DNA of 64,000 nucleotides from Metabacillus bambusae. Lineage in GTDB: Bacteria; Bacillota; Bacilli; Bacillales; Bacillaceae. Made by a program: the position numbers and the translations under genes. Under the pieces are notes generated by a model that was not told where the DNA came from, did no database searches, and saw only the letters and a list, made by a program, of their open reading frames with translations. Location: contig NZ_JAGDEL010000005.1 of NCBI RefSeq assembly GCF_017497975.1, positions 1 through 64,000 on the forward strand, written 5' to 3'. Below, piece by piece: positions 8,182 through 16,624 of this stretch (positions within the stretch are counted from its first letter, which is position 1; every line of letters begins with the position of its first letter).

Positions 8182-9369
8182 TTATACCGCTTCTATCTCC
8201 CACTTCTTCTCATCCAATACAAAAAGAATCCCTAACTCATGATGCTCACCATCATACAATGCACGCTGAACAAAGCGAATTTCACCATTAAAGCCGATGA
8301 CTTCCAGTTTACAAAATGCACGATTTATCTGAAGAAATTGGTAAAACTCCTCAACTGTTTTCACAGCTTGGCCATTCACCTTGGTCACCATTTCTCCAAC
8401 CTGCAAATTCATTTTCTCAGCTGGTGATTGTGGAAGAATTCCTAATACCATTAAGCCTTGATCTCTTTTTGAAAAGTAAAATGCTGCTGATTTGTCGTTT
8501 ACTCTTTGACGAATCGTAATAAATTCACGACCAGCCATTGCAATAAATAAGGCGATAAAGGCAGCAACTGTAAACCAAATACTTACGACAGAAATTAATA
8601 AAGTCAGTACACCTAGCCAAATCACGCGGAGTCCCGTAACCTTAATGCTTTCTTGTGGAAGTGACCCTTGGACACGTTGATTAAAGCCAATGAAGAATGG
8701 AATGAACATAAGTAAAAATGGCTCTCCGTTAATCGTTAAGATAGGCCACCACGGTAGTGTTGAGGTCAGCGTGCCACCTGGTACAAGAAATAACAAGGGC
8801 AGCATCCATGTGCGGTTTGCGACATGTGTACCAATTGGTAAGCCCCTTGTACTCGTTTTCAAGAAGGGTGACGTGTTTTTATGTGCAGTACGGTAAATTA
8901 ATACACCTTCCGCGATAACCATTAAGCCTGCAACTATACTTAGTGACGCATAGCTTGTGTCAGATAATCCTACAAAAAATTGTTCAAAACCACCAGCATC
9001 TACATTAGTTATAATCGCAGTTGCAAAGAGCGTAATCCCAATTGAAAAAGCAGCTGAAAGCCAACGTAACTGAAATGTAAACCCTAATAGAGCTGTGACA
9101 ATCGTTAGTAACACAATTGTTCCAAATGGTAAGCTTAACCCGATCCCAAAGAGGACGAGTGATGCGATACAGCCAACGAGTAATCCCTTTGTATAAGTAA
9201 ATTTCATTTCATTGTAAATGTCCTCGACACGTACATGAAAGGATTTCCTTTCGCGTTTTATACGAAAGTAGCCGTATGTTAGTGTCAACAGGAGGAACAA
9301 ATAGAAGAGTGGATGAATAAAGAAACGTCCAACTGCCCAAAGTAACTCAAGTAACCAATTTTCTATCAA
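8182..9369 (-). CDS. minJ: Cell division topological protein MinJ (PDZ membrane protein)
   Basis: 395 residues: about eight hydrophobic membrane segments over the first 300 residues, then a C-terminal PDZ domain (GILPQSPAEKMNLQVGE and VTKVNGQ). Length, topology and gene order (next to swrA and ctpB) match B. subtilis MinJ (YvjD, earlier SwrAB), which links DivIVA at the poles and septum to MinCD and is also needed for swarming. It probably has its own promoter; the gap to swrA is 85 bp. Confidence 0.9.
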   Translation of the reverse strand: MIENWLLELLWAVGRFFIHPLFYLFLLLTLTYGYFRIKRERKSFHVRVEDIYNEMKFTYTKGLLVGCIASLVLFGIGLSLPFGTIVLLTIVTALLGFTFQLRWLSAAFSIGITLFATAIITNVDAGGFEQFFVGLSDTSYASLSIVAGLMVIAEGVLIYRTAHKNTSPFLKTSTRGLPIGTHVANRTWMLPLLFLVPGGTLTSTLPWWPILTINGEPFLLMFIPFFIGFNQRVQGSLPQESIKVTGLRVIWLGVLTLLISVVSIWFTVAAFIALFIAMAGREFITIRQRVNDKSAAFYFSKRDQGLMVLGILPQSPAEKMNLQVGEMVTKVNGQAVKTVEEFYQFLQINRAFCKLEVIGFNGEIRFVQRALYDGEHHELGILFVLDEKKWEIEAV

Positions 9370-9454
9370 AACAGAATCCCACCTTACTGTTTCTACCCGT
9401 ACGTATCTAGTAGGTTACTCATATTTTACCATCTAAGGAGAGGATTGAGTATGC

Positions 9455-9802
9455 TTATTTTAAGTTATTCCACAGACTAGTATTAGACAGTGAAAAATCA
9501 TTCAACGAATTACCTACTTCAATATGTAAAATCTCCTCTATCATTTGCATTGACTTCTTTATATCTGTCAAACTAAGAGACAAGCGCTTATGATTATCCA
9601 ATAAATACGTAAAATATTTCTGTACACTTGCTTTGTCCACCTGGTCAATCTCTTTAATAGCCGTATAATTTGCTAAATACATACAAAACAAACGAATCCA
9701 TTTACTAGAACTAGCATATGAATGCGCTGCCGAATTCTTTTCACTTAACTCCGATATTAATTGTTGATAAACCTGTTCCTTCAGGTAACTGGACTTTTTC
9801 AT
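9455..9802 (-). CDS. swrA: Swarming motility protein SwrA
   Basis: 115 residues, close to the 117 of B. subtilis SwrA. The conserved stretch YLLDNHKRLSLSLTDIKKSM and the C-terminal DFSLSNTSLW match SwrA as I remember it. SwrA acts with DegU to raise expression of the fla/che operon and hence flagellar number. The position between minJ and ctpB is the same as in B. subtilis. Here the frame is intact; laboratory B. subtilis strains carry a frameshift in this gene. A strong palindrome lies upstream (9943-9988). Confidence 0.85.
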   Translation of the reverse strand: MKKSSYLKEQVYQQLISELSEKNSAAHSYASSSKWIRLFCMYLANYTAIKEIDQVDKASVQKYFTYLLDNHKRLSLSLTDIKKSMQMIEEILHIEVGNSLNDFSLSNTSLWNNLK

Positions 9803-9942
9803 ATTGAACCCCCCGGTTTTCTCTCTTATATTAATTAATTTACTTGGAGTTACTTATAGCCGATCTATACCTAAGATCTTATCTTTATTTATACTACTTC
9901 GGAACTGCTGGTATTTTTACGTCCTTATGTGATGAATTAAAA

Positions 9943-9988
9943 TGGGGACAGTCCCTCATCGCTTTAAAGCGACGGGGGACTGTCCCCA
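9943..9988. repeat. 46-bp REP-like palindrome with GGGGACAGTCCC ends
   Basis: TGGGGACAGTCCC at the left and GGGACTGTCCCCA at the right are perfect inverted copies, and the inner part contains CGCTTTAAAGCG. The whole 46 bp is a near-perfect palindrome; the only differences are G-T-compatible positions. It sits 6 bp after the ctpB stop and about 140 bp upstream of swrA. A half copy of the same core ends rbsK at 21514. It resembles the REP-type hairpins that are scattered in Firmicute genomes. Confidence 0.8.
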
Positions 9989-9993
9989 AACAT

Positions 9994-11451
9994 TCATTCA
10001 AACAACGCCTTGATTCCTGTTTTCAACTGGAGGTCATTTGCTTCTCTTCCTTTTAGTTCAACTATTTTTTGATTTAGTGTATCTGCAGTTTGGAGATCAA
10101 TTTTTCCGTTTATTGGTAGTTCATTCGCTTCTTGAAAGGCTTTTACTGCTGTTTCTGTTTCCTTGCTATAGTAGCCGTCTTCTCTTCCCGGTTTTATGCC
10201 TAATCCTTTTAAAATGAGTTGTGCTGTTTTTACCTGGTCATTATTCATATCTGGTTCTAAGCTTTTTTCTAGCTGGATCGGGCTTAGTTGGAATATATCT
10301 GGTTGCTCTACCTTAATGGTCGGCTCAACACCTTTTTTGTGGATCCAGTTCCCTTCTGGTGTTAACCATTTATAGAGGGTTAGTTTTATGTTACTGCCAT
10401 CACCCATTGGTACTGCCTGTTGTACAGTTCCTTTACCAAATGAGGTGACACCGACTATCTCATAGCCTGACGCTTCTTTTAAAGCCCCAGCAAGGATTTC
10501 AGAGGCTGATGCGCTTCCTTTATCGATTAACACGCTGACAGGGTATTCCTTTTTCTTAGTAAGAGATGAAAAGTAACGCTTTTTATCTCCGTTGCGCTCT
10601 TCAATTTGGATATAAGGCTTATCCTTTGTTACAAATTGTTTTAGAACTTCTTCCACGCTTTGCAGGTAACCACCAGGATTTCCACGTACATCTAATACAA
10701 GCCCTTCAATATTATTTTTTTCTAGCTTTGATAGCGTCTTTTGAAAGTCTTCTGCTGTATTTTCAGAAAAAGAGGTAATTTGGATGTATCCTACCTTTTT
10801 CCCTTTATATTCCTTTGTTGAACCAATGACGGTTTCAAGTGGAATTTCATCACGAACGACATCAAATGTAATCTTTTCCCTTGAATTTGGTCGTATAACT
10901 TCAATCGCTACCTTTGTTCCTTTTTCACCACGGATTTTTAGCACCGTTTCATGAAGATCTAATCCTTCAACATCTTCTCCATCTATGCTAACAATCTGGT
11001 CATTTGGTTGAAGTCCAGCCTTTTCGGCAGGAGATCCTTTGAAAGGAGCAACAATCGTCACTTTACCACTTTTCATACCAACCTCTGCACCAATTCCTTC
11101 AAAGGAAGAATCAAGTGACTGCGAGAATTGCTTTGCCGTTTCCTTATCCATGTACACCGAGTATGGATCATCTAATGTGGAGAGCATGCCTTGGATAGCC
11201 CCTTCTAACAGCTCCTCCTCATCTACTTCCTCCACATAACGAGTAGAAATCAACTCAAGTGCTTGCTTAAATTTATCAAACCCCTCAATTTCTGAGGCCT
11301 CTTCCTCTGCATTAAACACATTACCAATTGTCGGGACTGCCTCAACTTCTTTTGGAGCTTCATGAGCTGATAACTCCATTCCTATATACATGCCACCTGC
11401 CCCTACTACTAATGCTAATGCGATCAACAATGCTGTTATTCTCTGATTCAT
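9994..11451 (-). CDS. ctpB: S41 carboxyl-terminal processing protease CtpB
   Basis: 485 residues: an N-terminal membrane anchor or signal (6-25), PDZ domain (about 110-190, KGSPAEKAGLQPNDQIVSIDGED), S41 protease core with KGSASASEILAG and SFGKGTVQ, giving the expected Ser315-Lys340 dyad, and a C-terminal peptidoglycan-binding-like domain (about 405-465). In B. subtilis CtpB (YvjB) cleaves SpoIVFA to help activate sigma-K during sporulation, so this organism is probably a spore former. The start follows AGGAGGTATAGG. Confidence 0.93.
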   Translation of the reverse strand: MNQRITALLIALALVVGAGGMYIGMELSAHEAPKEVEAVPTIGNVFNAEEEASEIEGFDKFKQALELISTRYVEEVDEEELLEGAIQGMLSTLDDPYSVYMDKETAKQFSQSLDSSFEGIGAEVGMKSGKVTIVAPFKGSPAEKAGLQPNDQIVSIDGEDVEGLDLHETVLKIRGEKGTKVAIEVIRPNSREKITFDVVRDEIPLETVIGSTKEYKGKKVGYIQITSFSENTAEDFQKTLSKLEKNNIEGLVLDVRGNPGGYLQSVEEVLKQFVTKDKPYIQIEERNGDKKRYFSSLTKKKEYPVSVLIDKGSASASEILAGALKEASGYEIVGVTSFGKGTVQQAVPMGDGSNIKLTLYKWLTPEGNWIHKKGVEPTIKVEQPDIFQLSPIQLEKSLEPDMNNDQVKTAQLILKGLGIKPGREDGYYSKETETAVKAFQEANELPINGKIDLQTADTLNQKIVELKGREANDLQLKTGIKALFE

Positions 11452-11583
11452 CCTATACCTCCTATTTCCAATGTAGCCAGGTTTATGTAAAACAGCTGAT
11501 AATTAGACTTTTTTTAGTATATGTCAAGCTTGTACAAATCATGTAAGACAATCTGAAAAGTCACTGGAAGTTGCTCTAGACAC

Positions 11584-11619
11584 AAAAAACCTCTAAAACA
11601 TGACGTATTAGAGGTTTTT
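11584..11619 (-). terminator. Terminator after the M23 hydrolase gene
   Basis: AAAAAACCTCTAA / TTAGAGGTTTTT stem with T tract on the reverse strand, 13 bp beyond the stop codon. Confidence 0.9.
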
Positions 11620-11631
11620 GAAAGGGTATAA

Positions 11632-12942
11632 TTATGGTAGATAGTTTCTAGGATTTACAGAACTTGATGCTCCGTTCCATGGCCCTTTATGAATTTCAAA
11701 ATGCAAATGCGGGCCAGTTGATTGCCCAGTAGAACCCAAAGTACCTACTTGTTGACCTTTAGATACGGATTGACCTGCACTTACATGGCGAGCTTCCATA
11801 TGTGCATAAAGAGTTGTATAGACTTGTCCATTAATGTTGTGTGAAATGTAGACTACATTTCCATAGCTACTAGAATAATGTGAACGGATAACTGTCCCAC
11901 TAGCTGATGCAACAATTGGAGTACCTGTACTATTAGCAATATCTATACCTGAATGTAATTTTTGAGCTCCTGTAATCGGATGGATCCGATATCCATATTC
12001 AGAAGAATGTCTTCCTGATGCTGGCCACATAAAGTTACCACTAGAAACAGCTGGTATATCTGTTGAAACTGTTGAAGTAGTTGAGCCTGAAGACGAGCTT
12101 GAGCTTGAAGTAGCAGCTGCTGCTTTCCTCTTAGCTTCTTCTGCGGCTGCTCGAGCTGCTGCTTCCGCTGCCTCTTTTTGTCGTTGTTGTTCTTGTAAGA
12201 TTGCCTTTTCTTGTTGAGCTAAAAATTCTGCTTCATTTTCTAATTCATGATACTCATGAACTGCTTCACCGTGCTGCAGCTCTACCTTTTTCATAAGCTC
12301 TTGCTTTTGTTTGACTTGAGCACTTAATTGCTCCTTCAAACCTTCTAATTCAGTTAGTGATTGTTCTAACGATTGAAGCTGGCTATTTAGATCTGCCTCT
12401 GCTTGCTCTAAAAGTTGTTTATCCTCTTCATGTGCTTTAAGAATCTCACGGTCTGCTTCGACAATTGTTGTAACGGCACTAACACGTCCGACAAAATCAC
12501 CAAAGCTTTGAGCACCAAGTAGCACATCTAAATAGCTAACCATACCGCCACTCTCTTGAAGGGCACGCGCACGTTCTTCTAATAATTTATTACGCTCTGC
12601 GATTCTTGCTTTTACTACTTCAATTTCTGCTTTTAACTCTTCAATCTTTTTCTTCGTTTCCTCAATACTAGCTTCTTTTTCTCTTATTTCTCCGTTCGTT
12701 TCAGCAACCTGCATATCAATTTTTTCAATATCCGCATTAAGCTGTTCTTGCTCTTTTTCTAGATTAGTGATTTCACTTTCTTTTTCATCAAGACTATTTG
12801 ATACGTCTGATTGCTTACTATCAATTTCCTTCTTTTTCTCATCTAACGTTTCAGCGAGGGCAAGGTTGTTATATGGCAGAAATAACCCGCTTGTCCCAAT
12901 GATCGCAGCCAAGCTGAACGTTACTATTTTTCTTTTCATCAT
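11632..12942 (-). CDS. Secreted M23 murein endopeptidase with N-terminal coiled coil
   Basis: 436 residues: signal peptide (about 1-30), a long coiled coil (about 31-265) of the EnvC/PcsB/CwlO N-terminal type, an Ala- and Ser-rich linker (265-300) and a C-terminal LytM/M23 domain. Zinc ligands are visible as H330-x3-D334 (HSGID) and H412-L-H414 (HLHFEI). It lies directly after ftsE-ftsX, so it is probably a peptidoglycan hydrolase whose activity is gated by FtsEX, the role CwlO plays in B. subtilis and PcsB in streptococci. That partnership is inferred from position and architecture. Confidence 0.88.
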   Translation of the reverse strand: MMKRKIVTFSLAAIIGTSGLFLPYNNLALAETLDEKKKEIDSKQSDVSNSLDEKESEITNLEKEQEQLNADIEKIDMQVAETNGEIREKEASIEETKKKIEELKAEIEVVKARIAERNKLLEERARALQESGGMVSYLDVLLGAQSFGDFVGRVSAVTTIVEADREILKAHEEDKQLLEQAEADLNSQLQSLEQSLTELEGLKEQLSAQVKQKQELMKKVELQHGEAVHEYHELENEAEFLAQQEKAILQEQQRQKEAAEAAARAAAEEAKRKAAAATSSSSSSSGSTTSTVSTDIPAVSSGNFMWPASGRHSSEYGYRIHPITGAQKLHSGIDIANSTGTPIVASASGTVIRSHYSSSYGNVVYISHNINGQVYTTLYAHMEARHVSAGQSVSKGQQVGTLGSTGQSTGPHLHFEIHKGPWNGASSSVNPRNYLP

Positions 12943-12982
12943 GTTTTTCTCTTTCCTCCCCTACGTTATGTATCAAAAACTA

Positions 12983-13015
12983 GTAAACTAGCAGTCAAAA
13001 AAACTGCTAGTTTAC
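12983..13015 (-). terminator. Terminator overlapping the ftsX stop
   Basis: Perfect 13-bp stem GTAAACTAGCAGT / ACTGCTAGTTTAC with a T-rich loop. The ftsX stop codon lies inside the stem. Confidence 0.75.
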
Positions 13016-13902
13016 ACTTTTAAGAATTTACGTACTGACATTAAGCTTCCCCAAACACCGATTAAAGCACCGATTAATAATAGGATTGCTGATACTTGGA
13101 ATACGAATGGACTAAATGGCAAGAACTCAACAAACGAGCCCTGAAGCTTTGGTAAAGCCCATGTATATAACGATTTGTAAACTGTTATGATAAGTACAAT
13201 AGGAACAACCGCACCGAGTACTCCTAAAAATAAACCCTCTAGGAAAAATGGCCAGCGAATAAATCCATTTGTAGCACCAACAAGTCTCATAATTTCGATT
13301 TCATGTCTACGAGCGAAAATCGTAATTTTAATAGTATTAGATATTAAGAACATCGCTGTAAAAATCAGACCTATAATAAGACCTAAACCAATATTTCGAG
13401 AAAGTGATATGACATCAAAAAGCTTTTCAACTTCATCTTGACCATATTTCACTTTTGATGCATTTTCAAATTTTGCAATTTTATCTGCAATTAGCTTTGT
13501 ATCTTGTGGTTCCTTTGCTTTTACAACAAACACATCGTTTAATGGATTATTTTGCTCGAAAAGTTCAAAGGATTCCCCTTCTTCACCTAAACTCTCAACT
13601 AAGTTATCTAACTCTTTTTCCTTAGGAGAGTAAACAATAGATTCTACCTCTTTAATCTTTTCGATCTCACTCTTAAGCTTTGCTTGTGCATCCTCTTTAG
13701 CAGTTACATCGATAAGAACTCGAACTTCAACATCATTTTCAAGATTATCAGCAACATTGTTTAAGTTCATCATAATGACTAAGAATGTACCAACTAAAAT
13801 TAATGTCACGGTTACTGCACTGACTGATGCAAACGTCATCCATGCATTTCTTGCTAAACTCTTTAAACTTTCACGGAAATGACGACCAAGAGTATTAATC
13901 AT
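13012..13902 (-). CDS. ftsX: Cell division ABC transporter permease FtsX
   Basis: 296 residues with an N-terminal cytoplasmic helix, TM1, a large extracellular loop (about 50-165), then three TM segments; this is the FtsX topology. With FtsE it transmits ATP hydrolysis to an extracellular peptidoglycan hydrolase, most likely the M23 protein encoded next. ATG 13902 is chosen because it overlaps the ftsE stop by 8 bp and gives the family length; the longer frame to 13965 would run into ftsE. Confidence 0.95.
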   Translation of the reverse strand: MINTLGRHFRESLKSLARNAWMTFASVSAVTVTLILVGTFLVIMMNLNNVADNLENDVEVRVLIDVTAKEDAQAKLKSEIEKIKEVESIVYSPKEKELDNLVESLGEEGESFELFEQNNPLNDVFVVKAKEPQDTKLIADKIAKFENASKVKYGQDEVEKLFDVISLSRNIGLGLIIGLIFTAMFLISNTIKITIFARRHEIEIMRLVGATNGFIRWPFFLEGLFLGVLGAVVPIVLIITVYKSLYTWALPKLQGSFVEFLPFSPFVFQVSAILLLIGALIGVWGSLMSVRKFLKV

Positions 13903-14581
13903 ATAAACCGTACTCCCCTCTTGCTTCGTCACGCACAATCTTTCCATCTTCGACTGCGATGACACGCTTTTTCAACGTATTTACGATTTCCTTGTTATGT
14001 GTTGCCATAACAATCGTTGTACCACGATTATTGATTTCTTCAAATAGGTGCATGATTTCCCATGACGTATCAGGATCAAGGTTACCTGTAGGTTCATCTG
14101 CGATCATTACTGCAGGATTGTTAACGATTGAACGCGCAATAGAAACACGTTGCTGTTCCCCACCTGACAATTCATTAGGGAAAAATCGTGCTTTATGTTT
14201 AAGCTGAACTAAATCTAGTACGTCTAGTACTCTCTTTTTTATACTTTTTTGGCTTTCACCAATCACTTCTAATGCAAATGCTACATTTTCAAACACGGTT
14301 AGCTTTGGTAATAGTTTAAAATCCTGGAATACAACACCAATACTACGTCTTAGCATCGGAACTTTATTTTCCTTAAGCTTTGATAAATCGACACCATTAA
14401 TTATGATTTTTCCGCTTGAAGGCTTTTCCTCACGGTACATCATTTTAATAAATGTTGACTTCCCAGCTCCACTAGGTCCAACGACATAAACAAACTCACC
14501 TTGGTTAATCATTATATCAAGCCCGTTAATGGCTAAAACACCATTTGGATATGTTTTATATACTTCTGACATTTCTATCAT
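13895..14581 (-). CDS. ftsE: Cell division ATP-binding protein FtsE
   Basis: 228-residue ABC ATPase: Walker A GPSGAGKST (about 36-44), Q-loop VVFQDFKLLP, signature LSGGEQQR, Walker B VMIADEPTGNLD and H-loop ATHNKE. It forms the FtsEX complex with the overlapping ftsX. The upstream region has an extended -10 (TGGTATAAT near 14690 on the reverse strand) and an unusual triple TGTCG repeat. Confidence 0.96.
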   Translation of the reverse strand: MIEMSEVYKTYPNGVLAINGLDIMINQGEFVYVVGPSGAGKSTFIKMMYREEKPSSGKIIINGVDLSKLKENKVPMLRRSIGVVFQDFKLLPKLTVFENVAFALEVIGESQKSIKKRVLDVLDLVQLKHKARFFPNELSGGEQQRVSIARSIVNNPAVMIADEPTGNLDPDTSWEIMHLFEEINNRGTTIVMATHNKEIVNTLKKRVIAVEDGKIVRDEARGEYGLYD

Positions 14582-14618
14582 AAAAAAACCACCTAATAGT
14601 TGTTTTTATTTGGAAATA

Positions 14619-14645
14619 TGTCGTTCATTGTCGTATATTGTCGAC
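14619..14645. repeat. TGTCG triple repeat, 10-bp spacing, upstream of ftsE
   Basis: TGTCG occurs at 14619, 14629 and 14639, each preceded by an AT-rich TAT or CAT, so copies are one helical turn apart. It lies between the extended -10 element and the ftsE start, within the leader. Possible protein-binding site; no family is recognised. Confidence 0.5.
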
Positions 14646-14681
14646 TAAACAGACATAATAATTCCTTGTCTTCAAAACTAC

Positions 14682-14692
14682 AAGTTTCATTA
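14682..14692 (-). promoter_or_regulatory. Probable extended -10 promoter of ftsEX
   Basis: The reverse strand reads TGGTATAAT, a TGn-extended -10. No good -35 lies at 17 bp. It is the best vegetative candidate in the 370-bp gap between cccB and ftsE. Confidence 0.5.
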
Positions 14693-14882
14693 TACCATCA
14701 ATTTTCGTCAAAAATAGACTAAATTTATATTACAATTTTATTTCATCCATATTAAACCAAAAACACCTTGATATAATAAGCTTTTTGAAGGCTCTATGGG
14801 ATAATGTGACAAAAGATTTATAAAAAGAAAGCGTTTTATAGTTAAAATTTTAGAACTTTCTGACTAATAATGCAAGAAAAAA

Positions 14883-14916
14883 TAAAAAAAGGATGACCTT
14901 TGTCGGAGTCAACCTT
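14883..14916 (-). terminator. Terminator after cccB
   Basis: AGGTTGAC / GTCATCCT stem (one mismatch) followed by T7 on the reverse strand, downstream of the cccB stop at 14952. Confidence 0.75.
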
Positions 14917-14951
14917 TCATTTTATTACAATATATTTCATTTAGAGTGATT

Positions 14952-15272
14952 TTATTTTTTCTCAGCCAACCATGTTGCGACAACTTCAGCATCTGCATCT
15001 TGTAATACTCCTGGCATGCCTCCACGTCCGTTGATAAGAATCTCTTTAATTTCTTCTTTTTCATATTTCGCTCCGACTTCTTGTAAGTTTGGACCATTTT
15101 TGCCTTCTAAATTTTCACCGTGGCAGCCAATACAGCTTTGTTGAACGATTGTTTCTGCATCACCGCTAGCTTCTGTTGTACCCTTCGCTTCTTCCTTAGG
15201 CTCTTCTCCACCACCACAAGCACCAAGAATAACCGATGTTCCAAGTAATAATGTAAGTAGCTTTGTTTTCAT
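14952..15272 (-). CDS. cccB: Cytochrome c-551 lipoprotein CccB
   Basis: 106 residues: lipoprotein signal with lipobox LGAC, an acidic linker, then a class I c-type heme domain with CIGCH and a probable axial Met in GGMPG. It is a membrane-anchored electron carrier on the outer face of the cytoplasmic membrane. The position upstream of ftsE is the same as in B. subtilis. ATG 15272 follows AAGGAGGAAATCACA and is preferred over the longer frame at 15290. Confidence 0.93.
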   Translation of the reverse strand: MKTKLLTLLLGTSVILGACGGGEEPKEEAKGTTEASGDAETIVQQSCIGCHGENLEGKNGPNLQEVGAKYEKEEIKEILINGRGGMPGVLQDADAEVVATWLAEKK

Positions 15273-15334
15273 TGTGATTTCCTCCTTCATTATGTATAGT
15301 ACCGTTTAATAATTTCTAGGTTATTATAACCTAA

Positions 15335-16201
15335 CTAGGCACGTTTGAAACCTTCTCCAAGAACCTCTGAAGCATCTGTAACAGTAACAAATGCATATGG
15401 ATCAATACTTTTAACGAGTTGTTTCAATTTTGTGAATTCCGATTGATCAACAACACACATTAAAACAGGTCGTTCATTGTTCGTAAACCCACCATGTGCT
15501 GCTAACCGGGTCACACCTCGATCAATTTCATGGAGGATTGCATCCTGAATCTCCTTTTGCTGATTGGTTATTATCATTGCCATTTTCGAACGCCCCCAGC
15601 CAATTTGAACGATATCAATCGTTTTACTTGTCACATACAAGCCGATTAACGCATAAAGCCCTCGTTCAATATCGAACACAAACGCTGCAGCTAGCACGAT
15701 AAATCCATCAAGTAATGCTACACAAGTACCAAGCGTAAGCCCTGTATATTTATGAATGATTTGTGCGGCAAGGTCTGTCCCTCCAGTTGATGCTTTCCCT
15801 CTAAAAACAATACCTAATCCAAGTCCGATGGCAATTCCACCAAATAATGAACCAAGCAACGGATCCATTGTGGCCGGCTCCCAGTTTCTCGTAAGATAGA
15901 CAACTAGTGGTACAAAAATGGTTCCAACTAATGTTTTAATCCCAAATTGTTTCCCTAATAAAATGACACCTGCGATAAATAGCGGAATATTGAATGCCCA
16001 CTGCACATAAGCAGGCTCGAATCCGAATGTCGCATCAAGGATCGTACTAATACCACTTACCCCACCCGACGCAACTCGGTTTGGTAGTAAAAATAAATTA
16101 AAGCCGATCGCAACAAATGATGAACCAATCAATATGTATATGTATTCAATCACTTTCTCTAGCCTAGGATTGTATGAATGATTTCTTTTGCGAAAATTCA
16201 C
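15335..16201 (-). CDS. yvjA: YitT-family membrane protein (YvjA-like)
   Basis: 288 residues: five to six transmembrane segments in the first 190 residues, then the cytoplasmic DUF2179 domain (SKMAMIITNQQKEIQDAILHEIDRGVTRL). Proteins of this family (YitT, YvjA, YxkD) have no settled function; some are linked to transport. The start is GTG 16201 after AAGGAGGTAC. The gene order prfB-yvjA-cccB matches B. subtilis. Upstream lies a 21-bp-period repeat array. Confidence 0.85.
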   Translation of the reverse strand: MNFRKRNHSYNPRLEKVIEYIYILIGSSFVAIGFNLFLLPNRVASGGVSGISTILDATFGFEPAYVQWAFNIPLFIAGVILLGKQFGIKTLVGTIFVPLVVYLTRNWEPATMDPLLGSLFGGIAIGLGLGIVFRGKASTGGTDLAAQIIHKYTGLTLGTCVALLDGFIVLAAAFVFDIERGLYALIGLYVTSKTIDIVQIGWGRSKMAMIITNQQKEIQDAILHEIDRGVTRLAAHGGFTNNERPVLMCVVDQSEFTKLKQLVKSIDPYAFVTVTDASEVLGEGFKRA

Positions 16202-16442
16202 AGGAAATGTACCTCCTTTTTAGCGTTTTATGGTTAGACATAGATGCCCTAAATGAGTATAGCACTCGTTATTTTGTCTGTGAATGACAGCTAAATAACG
16301 TGGTAACGAGGTAAAGAGAGGGTAACTTTGATTATTGTTTGCTACTTTGGTGAAAAAATTACGAAGTGGGGTTTGAGATAGGAAAAACTTCATAGAAATG
16401 AGATGAAATATAGCAGTTTTAGAGGAGTTAACTAGTGATTCT

Positions 16443-16552
16443 TGCAAGTTTGGAGACTATTTTTGCAAATTTTATTATTAATTTTGCAACTTCGGATGAT
16501 TTTTTTGCAACTTTCACTTATAATTTTGCAACTTCTACTATTAATTTTGCAA
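16443..16552. repeat. Six-copy 21-bp tandem array with TTGCAA core
   Basis: TGCAA occurs at 16443, 16464, 16485, 16506, 16527 and 16548, exactly 21 bp apart each time. Units read roughly TTTTGCAACTTCTACTATTAA with degenerate spacers. The array lies between the prfB terminator and yvjA. The open frame it creates on the plus strand is a repetitive hydrophobic shadow and is not called as a gene. The rest of 16202-16442 shows no gene. Confidence 0.85.
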
Positions 16553-16574
16553 TTGATGCTTTTAGCCAGTTATA

Positions 16575-16614
16575 TTAAAAAAAGCAACCCGATTGCGTTC
16601 ACAATCCGAGTTGC
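16575..16614 (-). terminator. Terminator after prfB
   Basis: GCAACTCGGATTG / CAATCGGGTTGC stem followed by T7 on the reverse strand, 11 bp beyond the stop. Confidence 0.9.
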
Positions 16615-16624
16615 TTCATCATTT

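Noticed and set aside
9844-10056. Plus-strand frame over the REP-like palindrome
   Set aside because: It runs through the palindrome into the antisense of ctpB and has no coding features.
16220-16447. 75-codon minus-strand frame upstream of yvjA
   Set aside because: No good ribosome site and no family resemblance; coincides with the leader and repeat array.
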